DNA from: Plantago major | Taxonomy: Eukaryota > Streptophyta > Magnoliopsida > Lamiales > Plantaginaceae | Direction: 5' to 3' | NCBI GenBank assembly: GCA_026545765.1 | Contig: JAIFAC010000046.1 | Span: 1-64,000, forward strand | Length of the DNA stretch: 64,000 bases | Shown here: positions 1 through 11,549 of the stretch, in pieces | How the letters are laid out: each line of letters begins with the position of its first letter | How positions within the stretch are numbered: position 1 is the stretch's first letter | Translations under genes and position numbers: made by a program | Notes under the pieces: generated by a model | Database searches by the model: none | What the model was told of the DNA's origin: nothing | Seen by the model: only the letters and a program-made list of their open reading frames with translations

Positions 1-329
1 TGGAGAAGGTGAAAACAGAACATCAATCGACATATCAAATTTCCGAAAATTGGAAATGTAGTGACTTAAAGGAGATATTAGAAAGAGTAGGTCCAAAGGA
101 TGGGCATTTTCATGCCCGGAAAGAGGAATAAAGATGGAATAATGTTCAGATTAATTTGCAAGATTCACCTAAGGTAAACATTGATGAAGCTTTCAACAAG
201 AAAAGATGTGGATTAGGAATCACAAGATTATTATGTAATCCTAGCCAAGTTCAACCAAACGATGACAACCATAAGAAGATAAATAATTTTGTAAGAAAGA
301 TCTGCAGCTTGAGAATCACATAGTAGAGG
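1..329 (+). mobile_element. Possible Ty3/gypsy pol remnant (fossil, weak)
   Basis: One forward frame at the very start reads EKVKTEHQ and, a little later, a W-K pair in the spacing seen between the integrase zinc-finger end (K-V/A-x-H-Q) and the following W-K-W segment of plant Ty3/gypsy polyproteins. The rest of the stretch has no recognisable domain. The piece is cut by the window edge and looks old and broken. The call rests on one short motif and could be chance. Confidence 0.3.
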
Positions 330-697
330 TCGTAGATATTTACAAGCAACATGGTAGAGCATTCGGGCAACTTCCGATATCCGAGGATTCAGAGGTACAC
401 CGCATAAAGATTTAGAATGTAACAACATAATGCCACAAAGAAAGCACGACATTAAGGAGGTAAGGAAACCAAAGAGGATTAAGAAGCAATCAGTAGATAA
501 GAAGATCTTGCTACATAGAGGGCATCAACATTCATTCAGATAAAAGTCATGGCAAAAACAGATTCGATATAGTACAATAAAGGAAATGGCAGAGGAGATT
601 GTCAAGTTCCTACAAGCGTATCAAGGTCACGAAAAATGAGAGTTAGCCTGCCTTCAAGTGATTTATGGGTGTTGGACCGAGTCATCGGATGAGCGCC

Positions 698-731
<34 letters not shown>

Positions 732-732
732 G

Positions 733-764
<32 letters not shown>

Positions 765-2090
765 TAATAATAATAATAATAATAATAAAGACAAGGACTA
801 TCAAGATATGTTTTACACTAATACAAAGGAAGGCGCCGATTCCAAATTCAGAGAAAAGAGTTTCGATAGATCGAGAACATGATATGACGGATTGTGGAAA
901 TATGCAGAGCAACAAATGAAAGAGAAGAGATATATAAGGGAAGAAAGTTGATAGAAAACTCCAATCTTCAATAAAATATGTAAGGAGTTTCAATTCCAAA
1001 TTTGGAGGAATGAGTTCACTATAAAAATCCTGGAGGAAGACGACAAAGTGGAAATGGACTCTCCTGTTTTTGCTGAAATATCAGGAGAGTCAACAACAAG
1101 AGAGGAGTCGAATCGGAGCGACGATTCTCAAGGAGGAAGACGAAAAGTCGTGAGGAACTCACATTAATGATGATGGAGAAAGTTACCTAGATTGGCAAAA
1201 GAGGACGCTGGAAGTTGAAGATCCGGAAGTCAATAAGAGATCCTAGAATACAAAAATGCGGTTAACATTCTCTCGACATGCAACGATGTACTAGGTGAAA
1301 TTATTATTGAGGAGAAAGAGAATCGAACTAGCGAATATTTTGAAAGAGTGTTTTGAAAGGTGTGGATTTGGGAAGACCATCTCATCTCGATAGCCTGATC
1401 AAGTTGTTGGGCCCAATAGTGTTGATTGTGGTCCAAATATGTTGAGGAAGATAAGGGTCCAGCCAAGAATACGATAATACGGCTTTGTTAATGATCAAGG
1501 AAGTGCTTATAATAGGATCGATATATCGACCACCAACAACAAAGAAAACACGATTTTGTATAAGCATTTTATCAAGAGAGAAAGACTTTAATTCAAACTC
1601 AAGTCTCGATGATCCCTTTCATTTATACCCTATTATCAACATAGTGAATACTTCACCAAAGGCAAAGGTTTAGAAGATCAAATCAAAGAAAGGAGGGAAT
1701 AATTAAAACAAAACAGATAAAATATTGTGGTTTTCTTAGCAGATTTGGTAACAAATGAGGGTGGAAGTGAATGAAGCGAATATGAATAAACCAGCTACTA
1801 GTTGGAAGAAGAAACAAGGAAACAAGAGAGGGAAAAGAATAACGAGTTGATGTTAGATGGTGCTACTTCATCGATCGATAGAGACCTTAAGGCTTGTACT
1901 AAGTTCTTTCCTAAAGAATTTGTTGAAGAGGAAGCTTTGGAGGTGTGGAATTTCAGGATTCTTTCGGTTTATCGGAAGAGGCAAAGAACATGGAGACGCC
2001 GGAAAATTACTACCGGAGAGGAGAGATGAAAACGAGATAAAGCAAAAAAAAGGAAAGAAGGTCAAGAGTTTACGAGGTTTTAATGAGAAT
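330..2090. other. Decayed purine-rich repeat sequence, unresolved
   Basis: No frame here gives a convincing domain. The plus strand is strongly purine-rich (runs of gaagga and aagagga), as is common in worn LINE ORF1 or retroelement remains. It runs directly into the LINE endonuclease at about 2095, so part of it may be that LINE's ORF1, but no zinc knuckle or DUF4283-like segment could be read. It contains the microsatellite listed separately. Confidence 0.4.
698..788. repeat. (ATA)n trinucleotide microsatellite
   Basis: About 90 bp of ATA/AAT repeat, broken once by an A-rich run (around 720-732) and by a single C near 762. Long open frames of Asn or Ile across it are products of the repeat, not genes. 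Confidence 0.97.
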
Positions 2091-2094
2091 CATT

Positions 2095-5000
2095 AGTATA
2101 AGTATCGTGGTTTGGGAGGTAGGATAAAAAGAGATCGATAAGGGATCTCGTGGCAAAAGGAAGGCCGATTTCGTGTGTATTCAAAAGAAAAGGTATATTC
2201 AAGAGATCGTGAGGACTACATTTGTTTTATGGGGCATCGTTGAATGTGGGTTTTAGTGATTAGAAGGACGCTCGAGGTATTTGCATCGATAAATCTACTT
2301 TTGAGAGGACGGAATTGTGGGGTGAAAAAGAATTCGAGTTTATGGTGTTTCGATAGGTACGACGCTAATATCGTAAATGTTTATGCACCATTTCGGTGGA
2401 AAAAGGAATCAGAGGGTGCTTGTTGAAAAATGAGAGGGAGAGAATGGAAATGGTGTATTTGTGGGGACTTCAACGGGTCTAGGTGAGGTGAGCAATGGGA
2501 AGTAGTCATCAAGGAATGAAGAAAGAAATGAGGATTTCATTCAATTCATAAACAAAATGAAGTCGGTGGATCTCCTTCGAAAGCGTAAAGTTCACGAGAA
2601 TAAGGGGAACGAAGTCGACTCGATAGATTCTTATCATTAAATGATCGATTGCAAAATGGCCTAATTTAGCCAAATTCTGATTTTAAACGAGTGTATCGTA
2701 TCATGCGCATCATATTGAAAGATGATATAAAGGATCAAAGCCGCTTAAGTTCTTGGATTAAGGAGAAAGGATTCAAGGATAAGGTAGAGGAATAATGGAA
2801 ATAATGTAGAGTCGATGGGTGGCGCGTTATATATTGAAGGAGAAATAAAACATTCAAAGGAGAAAATTCGACATCTGCATGGGAAGAACTTTGGTAGTTT
2901 AGATATCGCATGGGATCAATTCAGAGTCCGATAATAAATTGAAGGAAATTTGTCATGGCGGTGACACATTGAACGGAAAGAACGCATTGTTTTTGAGTTG
3001 GGAAAGCTATTGAAATCAAAGATTGAACCCGGATCAACAAGCTCAAATAGGCCGTGTAAGAAGGTGACACTAATTCAAAATCCTTCCATAGGTGTGTAGA
3101 AAGAAGAGGGAGAGCTAAAATCATTAGGGGCCCATGCATCAAAGGAAAGTGGCAAGACGGAGTTTAGGAAGTAAAGGAGGGGCTAGAAGCTTCTTTGCTA
3201 ACCACTTTGCAGTAAAACATGGACGGAGTAGTGGGATTTCATTGACCTCGAGGGAAGAAAAATGGCAAGGCAGATGCCTTAATGTCGAGGAGGAAAATCC
3301 TCAAGGAAGAAAATAAGAATGCAATGGGAGTGCGACTAGAGAAATGTCCAAGTCCGGATAGTTTCAATTTTCATTTCTTCCGCAATTTTGGTATTTGATA
3401 CGAGAAGATTTAGTCAAGTTGTTCGAGGAATTTCATGTGAGTTCAAGGTTTGAAAGGGAATTCTTCCTTTATTATGCTCATTCCAAAAAAGGCAAACCCG
3501 ATGGCGATAGAGGAGTTTAGGCCTATCTCAATTATTGGAAGCTTATATAAAGTGTCAGTAAAAGTCTTATCCAAGCGCCAAAAGGTATTGAATAGGTTAT
3601 TAATTTCTCAATCAATCGACATTCATAAGCGAAAAGAAACATTCTTGATGGGGTGGTAGAAGCTAATGAAATAGTGGATGAATCAAGAAAAGGAAAGAAG
3701 AGTTTATTCATGTTTAAAATCGAGTTTTAAAGCCTACAACTCAAGAATTGGAAGTTCTTTTCGATATGATGCATGAGATGTGTTTCCGGAAAATGGTGTG
3801 GATGGATGTTGAAGTGTGTCTCAATGGCGAGGCATCGTGTTAATAAATGGAAGGCCCTATGTTTTCGCGAAAGAATTGTGTTGAATAAGGTAGTGGAAAG
3901 AGTAAGAAATCGGTTTTTGAAATGGGAAGATGCCTACCTATCTTTTTTTGGAAGAATTGTCGACTAACCCACGGCTTACCTCGCCCCCATCTACTTTCTT
4001 TCTTTCTTCAAAGCTCCTTCCTTTGTCCTAGACCAAATCAATAAACTTCATTGTCACTTTGTTTATTTATTGGGGGGTTGAGGAGGGGTGGTGTTCTTCG
4101 ATGGGAATAAATAAGTTATGTGGATAAAGTGGAACGAGTGTCAATTTGTGGGGTTTGGGAGTTAAGAATTTGGAGTTATTCAATTTGTTTTTATTGGAAA
4201 ATCGGGCATGGAGAGTTGTCAAGTCGTAGATAAGTGTATGGAGGAAACATCGGGAAATAATTGGTCCTCGTGGTGGAGGGATATTGTAAAGCATGTAGAT
4301 GTAGTGATTTGTTTTAAGGAAGGTTTATTTAAAAGTTTGGGTAATGGGAAAGAAACTAGTTTCTGGAACGAGGTGTGATTGGGAAGTGGAGTAGTTTTGA
4401 GAGTGTTATTTCCTAGACTGTATAGCGTGGGGGTTATAAAAGATAGTGTGGTTATGATAGATTAGTTTAATGTGAAGCTAGTGTAGATGGGCAATGGTTT
4501 TGGAGATGAAATTTGTTCACATATTACATAGATGATCGAACAATGGAATGGTCGAGGAACATCCGTTACTTGGTCCGTCAGTTTGGAGCAATGGGTGCCG
4601 TTGAAATGAGAGCTTCCATTTGGAAGCTAATACAAACAAAGTTTCAATTTTAACAGATCCAAGGTCAAGGAGATTTCTAAAGCCTAAGTGTATGTGATGT
4701 GTAAGTTGTGCTATGATGAGGTAAAAGAATATGTTGAACACTTGTTCTTCAGTTGTAGATTCGGATCTCGGGTTTCAAACGAGCTGAGAAAGTGGCTCAA
4801 TATTCAACCTCACTGGAACTGGTTTGGAAGACAATATGCTGAGTTTTACAAAGTTGGTACCTTTAAACGCAAGAGAAGCGTGGCAGTTGCTTTAGCATGG
4901 GACGATTTGGTATATTTTGAAAGCTAGAAACGAAATGATGTTTAAAAGCGAAGATTGCTCCCCCATCGAGGTTATTGAGAAAGTGAAATTCAATTCCTGG

Positions 5001-5340
5001 ATGTGTTTGAAAGGTAAAAGCAATGTGTTGCCTTGTTATGACTACATCGATTGGGAGATTTGTCTGGAAGGCGTGTTGCACATTGAGTAGGTCACTGTTT
5101 GTTATCGGAAAGGTCTGCGAGTGCTATGTTTGGTTGCTTCTGGTCCAGGTGATGCTCATAGACGCTCTCAAGAAAAGGATTACATGGTCATGTGTCCATA
5201 TTTATTTAGGTTTTGGAAAGGATTAGCCTACTTGACTTGTGTAATATGTAGTGGGCGATCTGTTTGTTTGTTCAAGGTACCTAGTGGCATTTCTTGTGCA
5301 CCTTGGTCACCTTATTATCAATAAAAATTAGATTCTTCAA
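2095..5340 (+). mobile_element. Degenerate L1-type LINE (ORF2)
   Basis: A non-LTR retrotransposon remnant reading left to right. The start resembles the apurinic endonuclease of plant L1 elements (IRGLGGRIKR near 2100, VNVYAP near 2375, GDFNGSR near 2465). Reverse transcriptase pieces follow around 3440-3750 (PKK..P..EEFRPIS, then KAYDSRIG-like). Next come the linker typical of these elements (YFLSFFKAP near 3990, then KWNEC and GVKN-like text to 4240) and a zf-RVT segment (CKLC..HLFFSC near 4700-4765). The catalytic YADD part of the RT is not visible, so a deletion is likely. The 3' end is AT-rich with AATAAAA near 5321 and is followed by unrelated sequence. Many stops and frameshifts make this a dead copy. 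Confidence 0.85.
4688..4800 (+). pseudogene. zf-RVT zinc-binding segment of the LINE
   Basis: Reads C-K-L-C, then E-Y-V-E-H-L-F-F-S-C, the Cys/His pattern of the zinc-binding domain at the end of plant L1 reverse transcriptases. It lies downstream of the RT and linker remnants and upstream of the AT-rich LINE tail, as expected for the family. Confidence 0.75.
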
Positions 5341-5472
5341 AATAAAATTGCTGATTGACGCTCTCATGTGGTCCCCGCCTTCCAACAATAATGGCCCAAA
5401 ACCACTTTTTAACCTCAACCCAAAATGTCACCAACGAAGACTCAAATCGATTATAAAACTTGTATAGGTTAT

Positions 5473-5700
5473 CACTACAAAAAATCGGGTTTAGAGATTT
5501 AACCCCACCAATCCGTCTAATCCGTTAGGACGGATAGAGATGCCCGTCCTTAAAACGGGCGTCTCTAACCAAATAGGGACGGATATTATCCTAATGGTCG
5601 GTCTTTGACCATTAGGGACGAATAATTTCCCCGGGCTAATCTGCCCTAATTCGAGGTTTTAGCGACGGATATTTATCTGTCGCTAAAACTGCATTTTTTT
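5473..5700. repeat. CACTA left TIR and subterminal repeats
   Basis: Terminal CACTACAA followed by several direct and inverted copies of a GACGGAT core, some as stem pairs such as TTTTAGCGACGGATA with TATCTGTCGCTAAAA near 5658-5688. These match the array at the opposite end. Confidence 0.85.
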
Positions 5701-5899
5701 ATTTTTTAAAATTTTTTTCCCTGTATTACACTCAATATAGTCGTAGATAATATACCCGAAAGTGATAAAATTGCAATAATTAAAATAGATATTTGATAAA
5801 ATATCCGAACAGAAGACTAAATATCCGAACAAGATGAGATAGTGTGAAAGTATGTAGCTAGAACAACATAAGTACATGAGCATCTAAGAACCGGAGGAG

Positions 5900-6500
5900 G
5901 CGGTAGTTGGTTCAAGACCAACATCTTCGTGCCATCTCATCCATCCGACGAGTAATACGATTCGATTCTCTAGCGCTTGATCGATCCTTTGCTTGAGAGG
6001 ATTCATCACCATTGACCGCTTCTTGTGTGTAGAAATCACCCGTGATGAGGATGCTCGAGACACCAGAAACTACCACCACAATGCAGGCCAAACCGCCGAT
6101 CCCATACACTCGACCTTAGCGCCCATCGGGTCGACTTGGAAGAATATATGGGCTTGCTCGACCAGGAGCTCATGATCGCCGATCATCCTCTCCTCCATGA
6201 TCCGCCCACCTCACCGCAATAGTGTAGTGTACGAAATGAGATACAATTTTAGGAAGACACGCTCGATATATAATATACACAAATGCAAATGTGAACCTTA
6301 ACAAAGAAACGTACCCCAATTAGCTCGGCCCTAGGATCAGTCCAGATGCCATTCTTCATTTTTGCCTTCTTGAAGTGGTGAAGAGCAAGAGAGTACTGAG
6401 ACTCTGCTCGAGCTGGGGAGTCTCAGAAACTGTGGACTGATCGCCCGCCTAATGTCATAGCACCAGTAGGCTACCCATCGTGACCGCCCCTATACCACAA
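5900..6500 (-). pseudogene. Possible second CACTA gene (TNPA/Transposase_24-like) remnant
   Basis: Minus-strand frames include SVHSF, a run ending HHFKKAKMKNGIWTDPRAEL, and after a gap EERMIGDHELLVEQ. The text, and its place downstream of the TNP2 gene near the element end, fit the smaller accessory protein of CACTA elements. It is split over frames, probably by introns and frameshifts. The assignment is by position and general style only. Confidence 0.45.
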
Positions 6501-6789
6501 CCACCACCAAGAGTACTAGACAATCGGAGGATCAGAGTGCACCTCTTTTGTCATGCATCTGCAAAAGCATATAACAAGTGTTAGTAAGAAAGATGAGATG
6601 AATTGGCATGTAAAACATATACAATAGATACGTAATAAAGCATATATAACAAATGTTAGTAAGAAAGATGAGATGAATTGGCATGCATGTAAAACATATA
6701 CATCTAACATTTAAAGAAGACTAAAAAGTTGAGTTAATCAAGAACCACCAGTATACACATACCCTCGTCCTCCTCGCCCGTGGTTAAGT

Positions 6790-9203
6790 CTACATATTGG
6801 TTTTCGTGCAACTCAATGTACTAATCATGAGCATGTACAACATTTCTCCCTGTTTCATCCACAACCTCTTCTTGGTACGAGTTGGTAATTGAGTCGTCCT
6901 TCTCAACGCATTTCTACTCGAGCGGGTTCAGATATGCATCGCACCAACCACCGCTTTGTTATGCTTTACTTGGATATTCAATGAATACCACTTCATGCTT
7001 GAGTAGCCAAGATAAACGGTACTACGGTACCTCCTCCTATGGTTAATGTCCACCATCTCATACTACTCGGCTTCCTCGCATCACCGGAGTAGGATCATAC
7101 CACCAACATCAAATGTAGGTTCTTTTCAAAGGCAAATCGGGATATTCAAGCCGCACAATTCGCTTCAGCTTCCCGTAGAAATCATACAAATCAGATAGAT
7201 CTTGCCCATAAACACATGACAATCGTGGCTCTTCATCCCATACATCTTCGTCTTCTTCAAATCCACACACTGCCCCAACTTTGAGGCATAATTGTCGGGA
7301 ATTTCAACTTCACCCAATCAAACAGCTTTGTTCCTAGATTCAGATCAATCGTAGTATGCCTTGGCCACGCCTTCTCATTCCGCTTTGTCAACTCGTGCCT
7401 TTTACACCATGTATCCAACTCGCTCTAGATTTAACAGATCCTTTGTCTTTCCGGAATGTTGTAAATCGTGTTGAAGCAGTTCTCGAACACGTTCTTCTCA
7501 ATGTGCATGAAATCCAACATGTGACGTATAAGAAGACTGCTCCAATAAGGCAAGTCCCAAAAGATGCTTCTCTCTTCTTCCATCCAAATTTGTCTTGAAG
7601 TTTCTTGTTATGCTTCTCCCACCCAACTTCAGTCACTTTCATAAGACCCAAACTATCAATCTCCGCAAGTATCTGTGCACCAGTAAGTTGTCTCGGGGGG
7701 CCTTTATTCTCTACTTTGTTTTTCAAGAATTGAGTCTTGTTCTTCCTGAACGGATGGTTCCTTGGTAGAAACCTATGATGACAGTCAAACCAAGATTCCT
7801 TCCCGCTCTCCTTCAGTCTAAATGCATCAGTGTCCTCCAAACAATGTGGACAAGCATGAAAACCCGTGGTTTTCCTTCCAAAAAGCATGGAGTACGCAGG
7901 AAAATAACTCACTTCCATGAGGTCGCCTCAAGGTAAAATTCTTCTTCGTTGACACATCATATGCAGGGATACCATTTTCCCACAACTCAATCAGCTCCTT
8001 GATTAGGGGTTGCAAGAACACATCCAGCTTCTGTCCTGGATCAGCTGGCCCGGGCACCAACGCAGTCAAGAACATGAACGGTTCCTTCATGCACTCACCA
8101 GGAGGCAGTGTCAGACGGCAGATAATCGCCAACAAGAGTACTTCCGGTCACTTCCAAATGGGTTAAAACCATCCGTACAAAGCCCCAAATGTACATTTCT
8201 AGACTCGGCTGCAAACTCCTGATATGTCTTGTCGAACTCTTTCCAGGCCGGTGAGTCTGATGGGTGCTCCATTCTACCCCCTGCATCCGCCTCCCTTACT
8301 CTCCTCAGGCACCGATTTTATCAAGACAAGCACTTGAAGCATAACCTCTTCAAACGAGGTGCTAGAGGAAGTACCATATTTTCTTATGTGGGAGATTTTC
8401 TTCCGCATTTCTTTGCGGCCCTCCTTGTAACGCTTGTAGCGGTTCTTCCCACAGAACTTGTATACCAGTAGATCTGCATCCTCGCCTCAATAGATCATGC
8501 ACATATCCTCACAACAATGTATGGTTTCCATAGGCAACCCCATCCCCCGCATCTTTTTCTTCACCTGGTAAAAGTTGGTGGGAATTATGTGATCATCAGG
8601 CACACCTTCCGACATTAGTTGTCCCCAGTCATTAAAGCTCGCTTGATTGTCCACCATCGGCCTTACAACCATTAGCCGAGCTAACAAAGACAACTCGTGT
8701 GCTTCTTACACCGCCAAATCGGCTTCTTTGATGATTCCAACAAGTCAAAGAACACCGATCATCGATTCGTGGCTCCTCCACATCCCGGTGTCCATGAACT
8801 GGACCCGCAACATCAGACACCATTTGCTCAATCCTCTCATGATCAGGATTAGCATCAAATGTAGACGTATTTTGAGTACTACCGATCACATTTTGCTTCC
8901 TTCTTTTACGCTTAGGAATACTCCCATAATCCATGAACGGAATTGATTCCTCACCATGATAACACCATACCTCATACTCAGCTACGAACCCCTTACGTTT
9001 CAAGTGCTCGTCTACCGTTCTAGGAAGCAAAAATTGCGTATTCCTACATTTGTTCGCATTGCAAGGGCACTTCATCATCCCCGACTCAAACAAGTAGTCT
9101 ATGTAAGTGCAAAAGCAATGAAGGCTTCAACCCCTTCCACAAAACTAGATTCAATTCTGCCATTAACAGTGCGACGGTACATCCATGAACGATCGGGATT
9201 CAT
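6790..9203 (-). pseudogene. TNP2-type CACTA transposase, degenerate
   Basis: The start is the ATG at 9203-9201 (minus), giving MNPDRSWMYRR, the conserved opening of the transposase-associated domain. It continues with FESGMMKCPCNANKCRN (Cys pattern CPCxxxxC) and YEVWCYHGEES. Farther along come HFEVTG/GDYLP-like text (about 8100-8200), then the TNP2 core with GFHACPHC, WFDCHHRFLPRNHPFRKNK and LTGAQIL (7640-7870), an HxEKNVFEN-like segment (about 7490) and MKSHDCHVFM (about 7210-7240). The order matches full TNP2 transposases, which cut and paste the element at its CACTA ends. The reading changes frame several times and has stops, so no single full protein is made. Introns could explain some breaks. 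Confidence 0.88.
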
Positions 9204-9770
9204 AATTCAACAATTAACCTGCGTCTCAATTGATTAAATTTATAACATGTATAGCATTAAGTATTTAGTTTCATTACAATTACAATTACATTCTTAATTA
9301 GGATACGTTAACAATTGGTAATGAATTACATGCATTTTACGATTACAATTCAATTTTCTAGTAGTTAAACTTCCATATATATCTATTAACATTACAAATT
9401 GTAGATGAAAATATTAGTAATTGTTTTTATGTTAATACTCCAAAATTATTTTTAAATCACCAAATTGTCTCCAAACACACAATTAAATCTTCATAATCCT
9501 AGTACGTATACGAAAATAGCTAAGTAAATACCCTACATACTTACAATCATACTAACATCATACTAACAATACAATTTCACAATAAATATATCAATTGCAC
9601 ATCTCAAAGCTAACCCAATACGTAATATAAGCTAAATTATCTACTACATATTTCCTATAAACATACAATTACTCAAACTAGTCGAAATTAACAAAATTCC
9701 CAAATTTAAAAAAAAAGTAAGGGTTTTAGCCAAAATACCTTCAATTCCGGAGAAAATAGCGGATGAAAGT
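9204..9770. other. AT-rich leader region inside the CACTA element
   Basis: No coding signal. It is AT-rich sequence upstream of the transposase start and before the right subterminal array, probably the promoter and leader side of the transposase gene. Confidence 0.5.
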
Positions 9771-9944
9771 TGAAATTGATGGACAACCCGAGCTCCTTGT
9801 CCCACGAGCTTCGAAATGAGTTCAAGATCGGGCTAATGGTGGTTGTTTGGTCGAAATGGGTGTTGCGTAAATGGGGAAGAGAAGAAGAAGAAGAAGAAAA
9901 GAAAAGTAGAAGAAATGGGGAGAATCCGACCGTCAGATATTATA

Positions 9945-10174
9945 TTCAAATGACGGATAGCCTATCCGTCAATTTTCTTTTATTTATGTTTTTTCTTTTT
10001 TTTTTCCAAATAATCGCTTTAGGGACGGATATTTTATCCGTCCTAAATGTAGATGGATAATTTAATCCGTCTCTAAATAGAGACGGATTAATTAATCCGT
10101 CTCTACTGCTGCCGATTCGTCGCTAATTTAGAGACGGATAAAATCTGTCTCTAAAACCGATTATTCTTGTAGTG
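9945..10174. repeat. CACTA right TIR and subterminal repeats
   Basis: Dense inverted and direct copies of GACGGAT/ATCCGTC, including pairs such as ATTTAATCCGTCTC with GAGACGGATTAATTAAT. The block ends in TTCTTGTAGTG, the reverse of the left CACTACAA tip. Confidence 0.88.
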
Positions 10175-10689
10175 GAACAATCGAGCTAACATCTCATACC
10201 TCGAACTCGTTATTTAACGAGTACTTCAGAGAGGACCTAGTACCAAGAGGCTCAATTCAAGTACTTGGACCAGAAGGGTCGGCTTGGAGAAGAATAAGAG
10301 GCATCAGGCCCACTATGTTTATTTACTTTATTTCTAGAATGGTATGTTAGATGGGTTGCTTAGTAGTTAAATCAGTCACGGTTTAGCCCGCTGAGGTTGC
10401 ACTTTTTTCATCTATTTAAACACATGTTGCCTCCATATTTTCAATAAGGTTAATATGAAATACTAGTTCAGATTCTACAAAAACTACCCATATTTGTGTG
10501 ATGAATTCGAGATATTAGACCATCACTTGCAACAATCCTTGCCACGCCATCATTCTCTACTAACTTAAGACCCTTGCAACTCTCCACCCACAAATTGAGA
10601 CCAAAATTTCTTTTATTTTCTCTTAACTTTTCGTTTCATTTTCTTATCTCATTTTCTTTTAAACTTCATTTTAAATTTTAAATGTCGTT
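10175..10689. other. No gene seen
   Basis: No domain-bearing frame. The sequence has a TC- and T-rich part near 10600-10680 and no clear repeat boundary. It separates the CACTA element from the solo LTR. Confidence 0.5.
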
Positions 10690-11549
10690 TGTTGAGGGTA
10701 AAGTCCCCCAAATACTTAATAAGTTCTTCCTAAATCGCTAAGCCAAATCACTATAGAACGTCCAAAGCAAAGGTCCAAAGCTAGGGTCCAAAGTACCAAT
10801 GGGTAAGAACCTGCACAAGTAACTTTGGGGGGGAGGGGGAGGTTAGAACCGTAAACCTGGTTTGCTGAGTGTCAAACCGGATAAGGACTTTACTTGAGAG
10901 AGACTGAAGATCTGCTCTGTCTAGTGATCGGGATAAGTTCGTAATGATGAACCGCTTACATGGGATGATGGGAATCGCACTATATTTATAGACTTCTCCC
11001 AAAATGGAAGGGCTTCATTAGATCGTGCTGTGTAAGGCTCAGATCATGCCAACAAGTGTTCAGCCCATGGCCCATTAGGAAGACTTAACCCATTTCCCTT
11101 TTGGGCTTTTAGGGGTACGTAGTTTAGTCTTTCTTGAGAGAGTTGAGACAGTCAATGTCCGTTCTGGACCTTCGTCCGAAAGTGCAGGTCCGGAGCAATG
11201 GTCCGAACGGGATTTCCTTGTTCGTAAGATATCTCAACCAAGTTCCAAAGTAGTCCGGTTCGACCTTAGCTTCGGACCGCACGCTCTCCCTTGGTGCCGC
11301 TTGACTCGGTTCTTTATGAGGTTAGGGTCGATGTCCGAATCAAGTCCGAAGTTGGACCACCATGGTCTCGACCATGAGTCGAGTCGACCAATTGGCCCCA
11401 AGGCCAAGGTTCTCAGTGCTTGTTACAGAGAGGCTGACTCCAGAGGGACCTTGGGTCGGACCTCTTGTAATTGACCTTGACAGCTTAGTACGCCTTAGGA
11501 TACGTTCCGAAGACGTCTATGACGGATTGGACATATTTCCGTATCAACA
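10690..11549. mobile_element. Probable solo LTR (860 bp, fossil)
   Basis: The block begins TGTTGAGG and ends GTATCAACA, giving the short inverted tips TGTTGA and TCAACA with TG...CA ends. A TATA-like TATATTTATA lies near 10980-10989, as in an LTR promoter. The 5 bp on each side (TCGTT and ATGTT) agree at three positions, so the target duplication is imperfect or worn. No partner LTR or internal region is present in the window. The LTR family is not identified. Confidence 0.6.

Larger units (their letters stand above)
5473..10174 (-). mobile_element. CACTA (En/Spm-type) DNA transposon, transposase on minus strand
   Basis: The left end begins CACTACAAAAAATCGGG and the right end, read on the minus strand, begins CACTACAAGAATAATCGG, so the terminal inverted repeats agree and carry the family CACTA tip. 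Both ends hold subterminal repeats built on GACGGAT/ATCCGTC (5515-5690 and 9950-10160), the usual transposase-binding arrays of CACTA elements. The inside carries a TNP2-type transposase (about 6790-9203) and a possible second gene (5900-6500), both on the minus strand. The 3 bp outside the ends (TAT and GAA) do not match, so no target duplication is visible. The element was once autonomous in outline, but its genes are interrupted. Confidence 0.93.

Noticed and set aside
658-999. Open frames rich in Asn, Ile or Lys across 698-788
   Set aside because: They are translations of the (ATA)n microsatellite in different frames and have no domain on either side.
5900-10000. Separate plus-strand genes from frames at 7356, 8010, 8229, 8647 and 8956
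   Set aside because: They are shadows of the minus-strand CACTA transposase and contain no domain.
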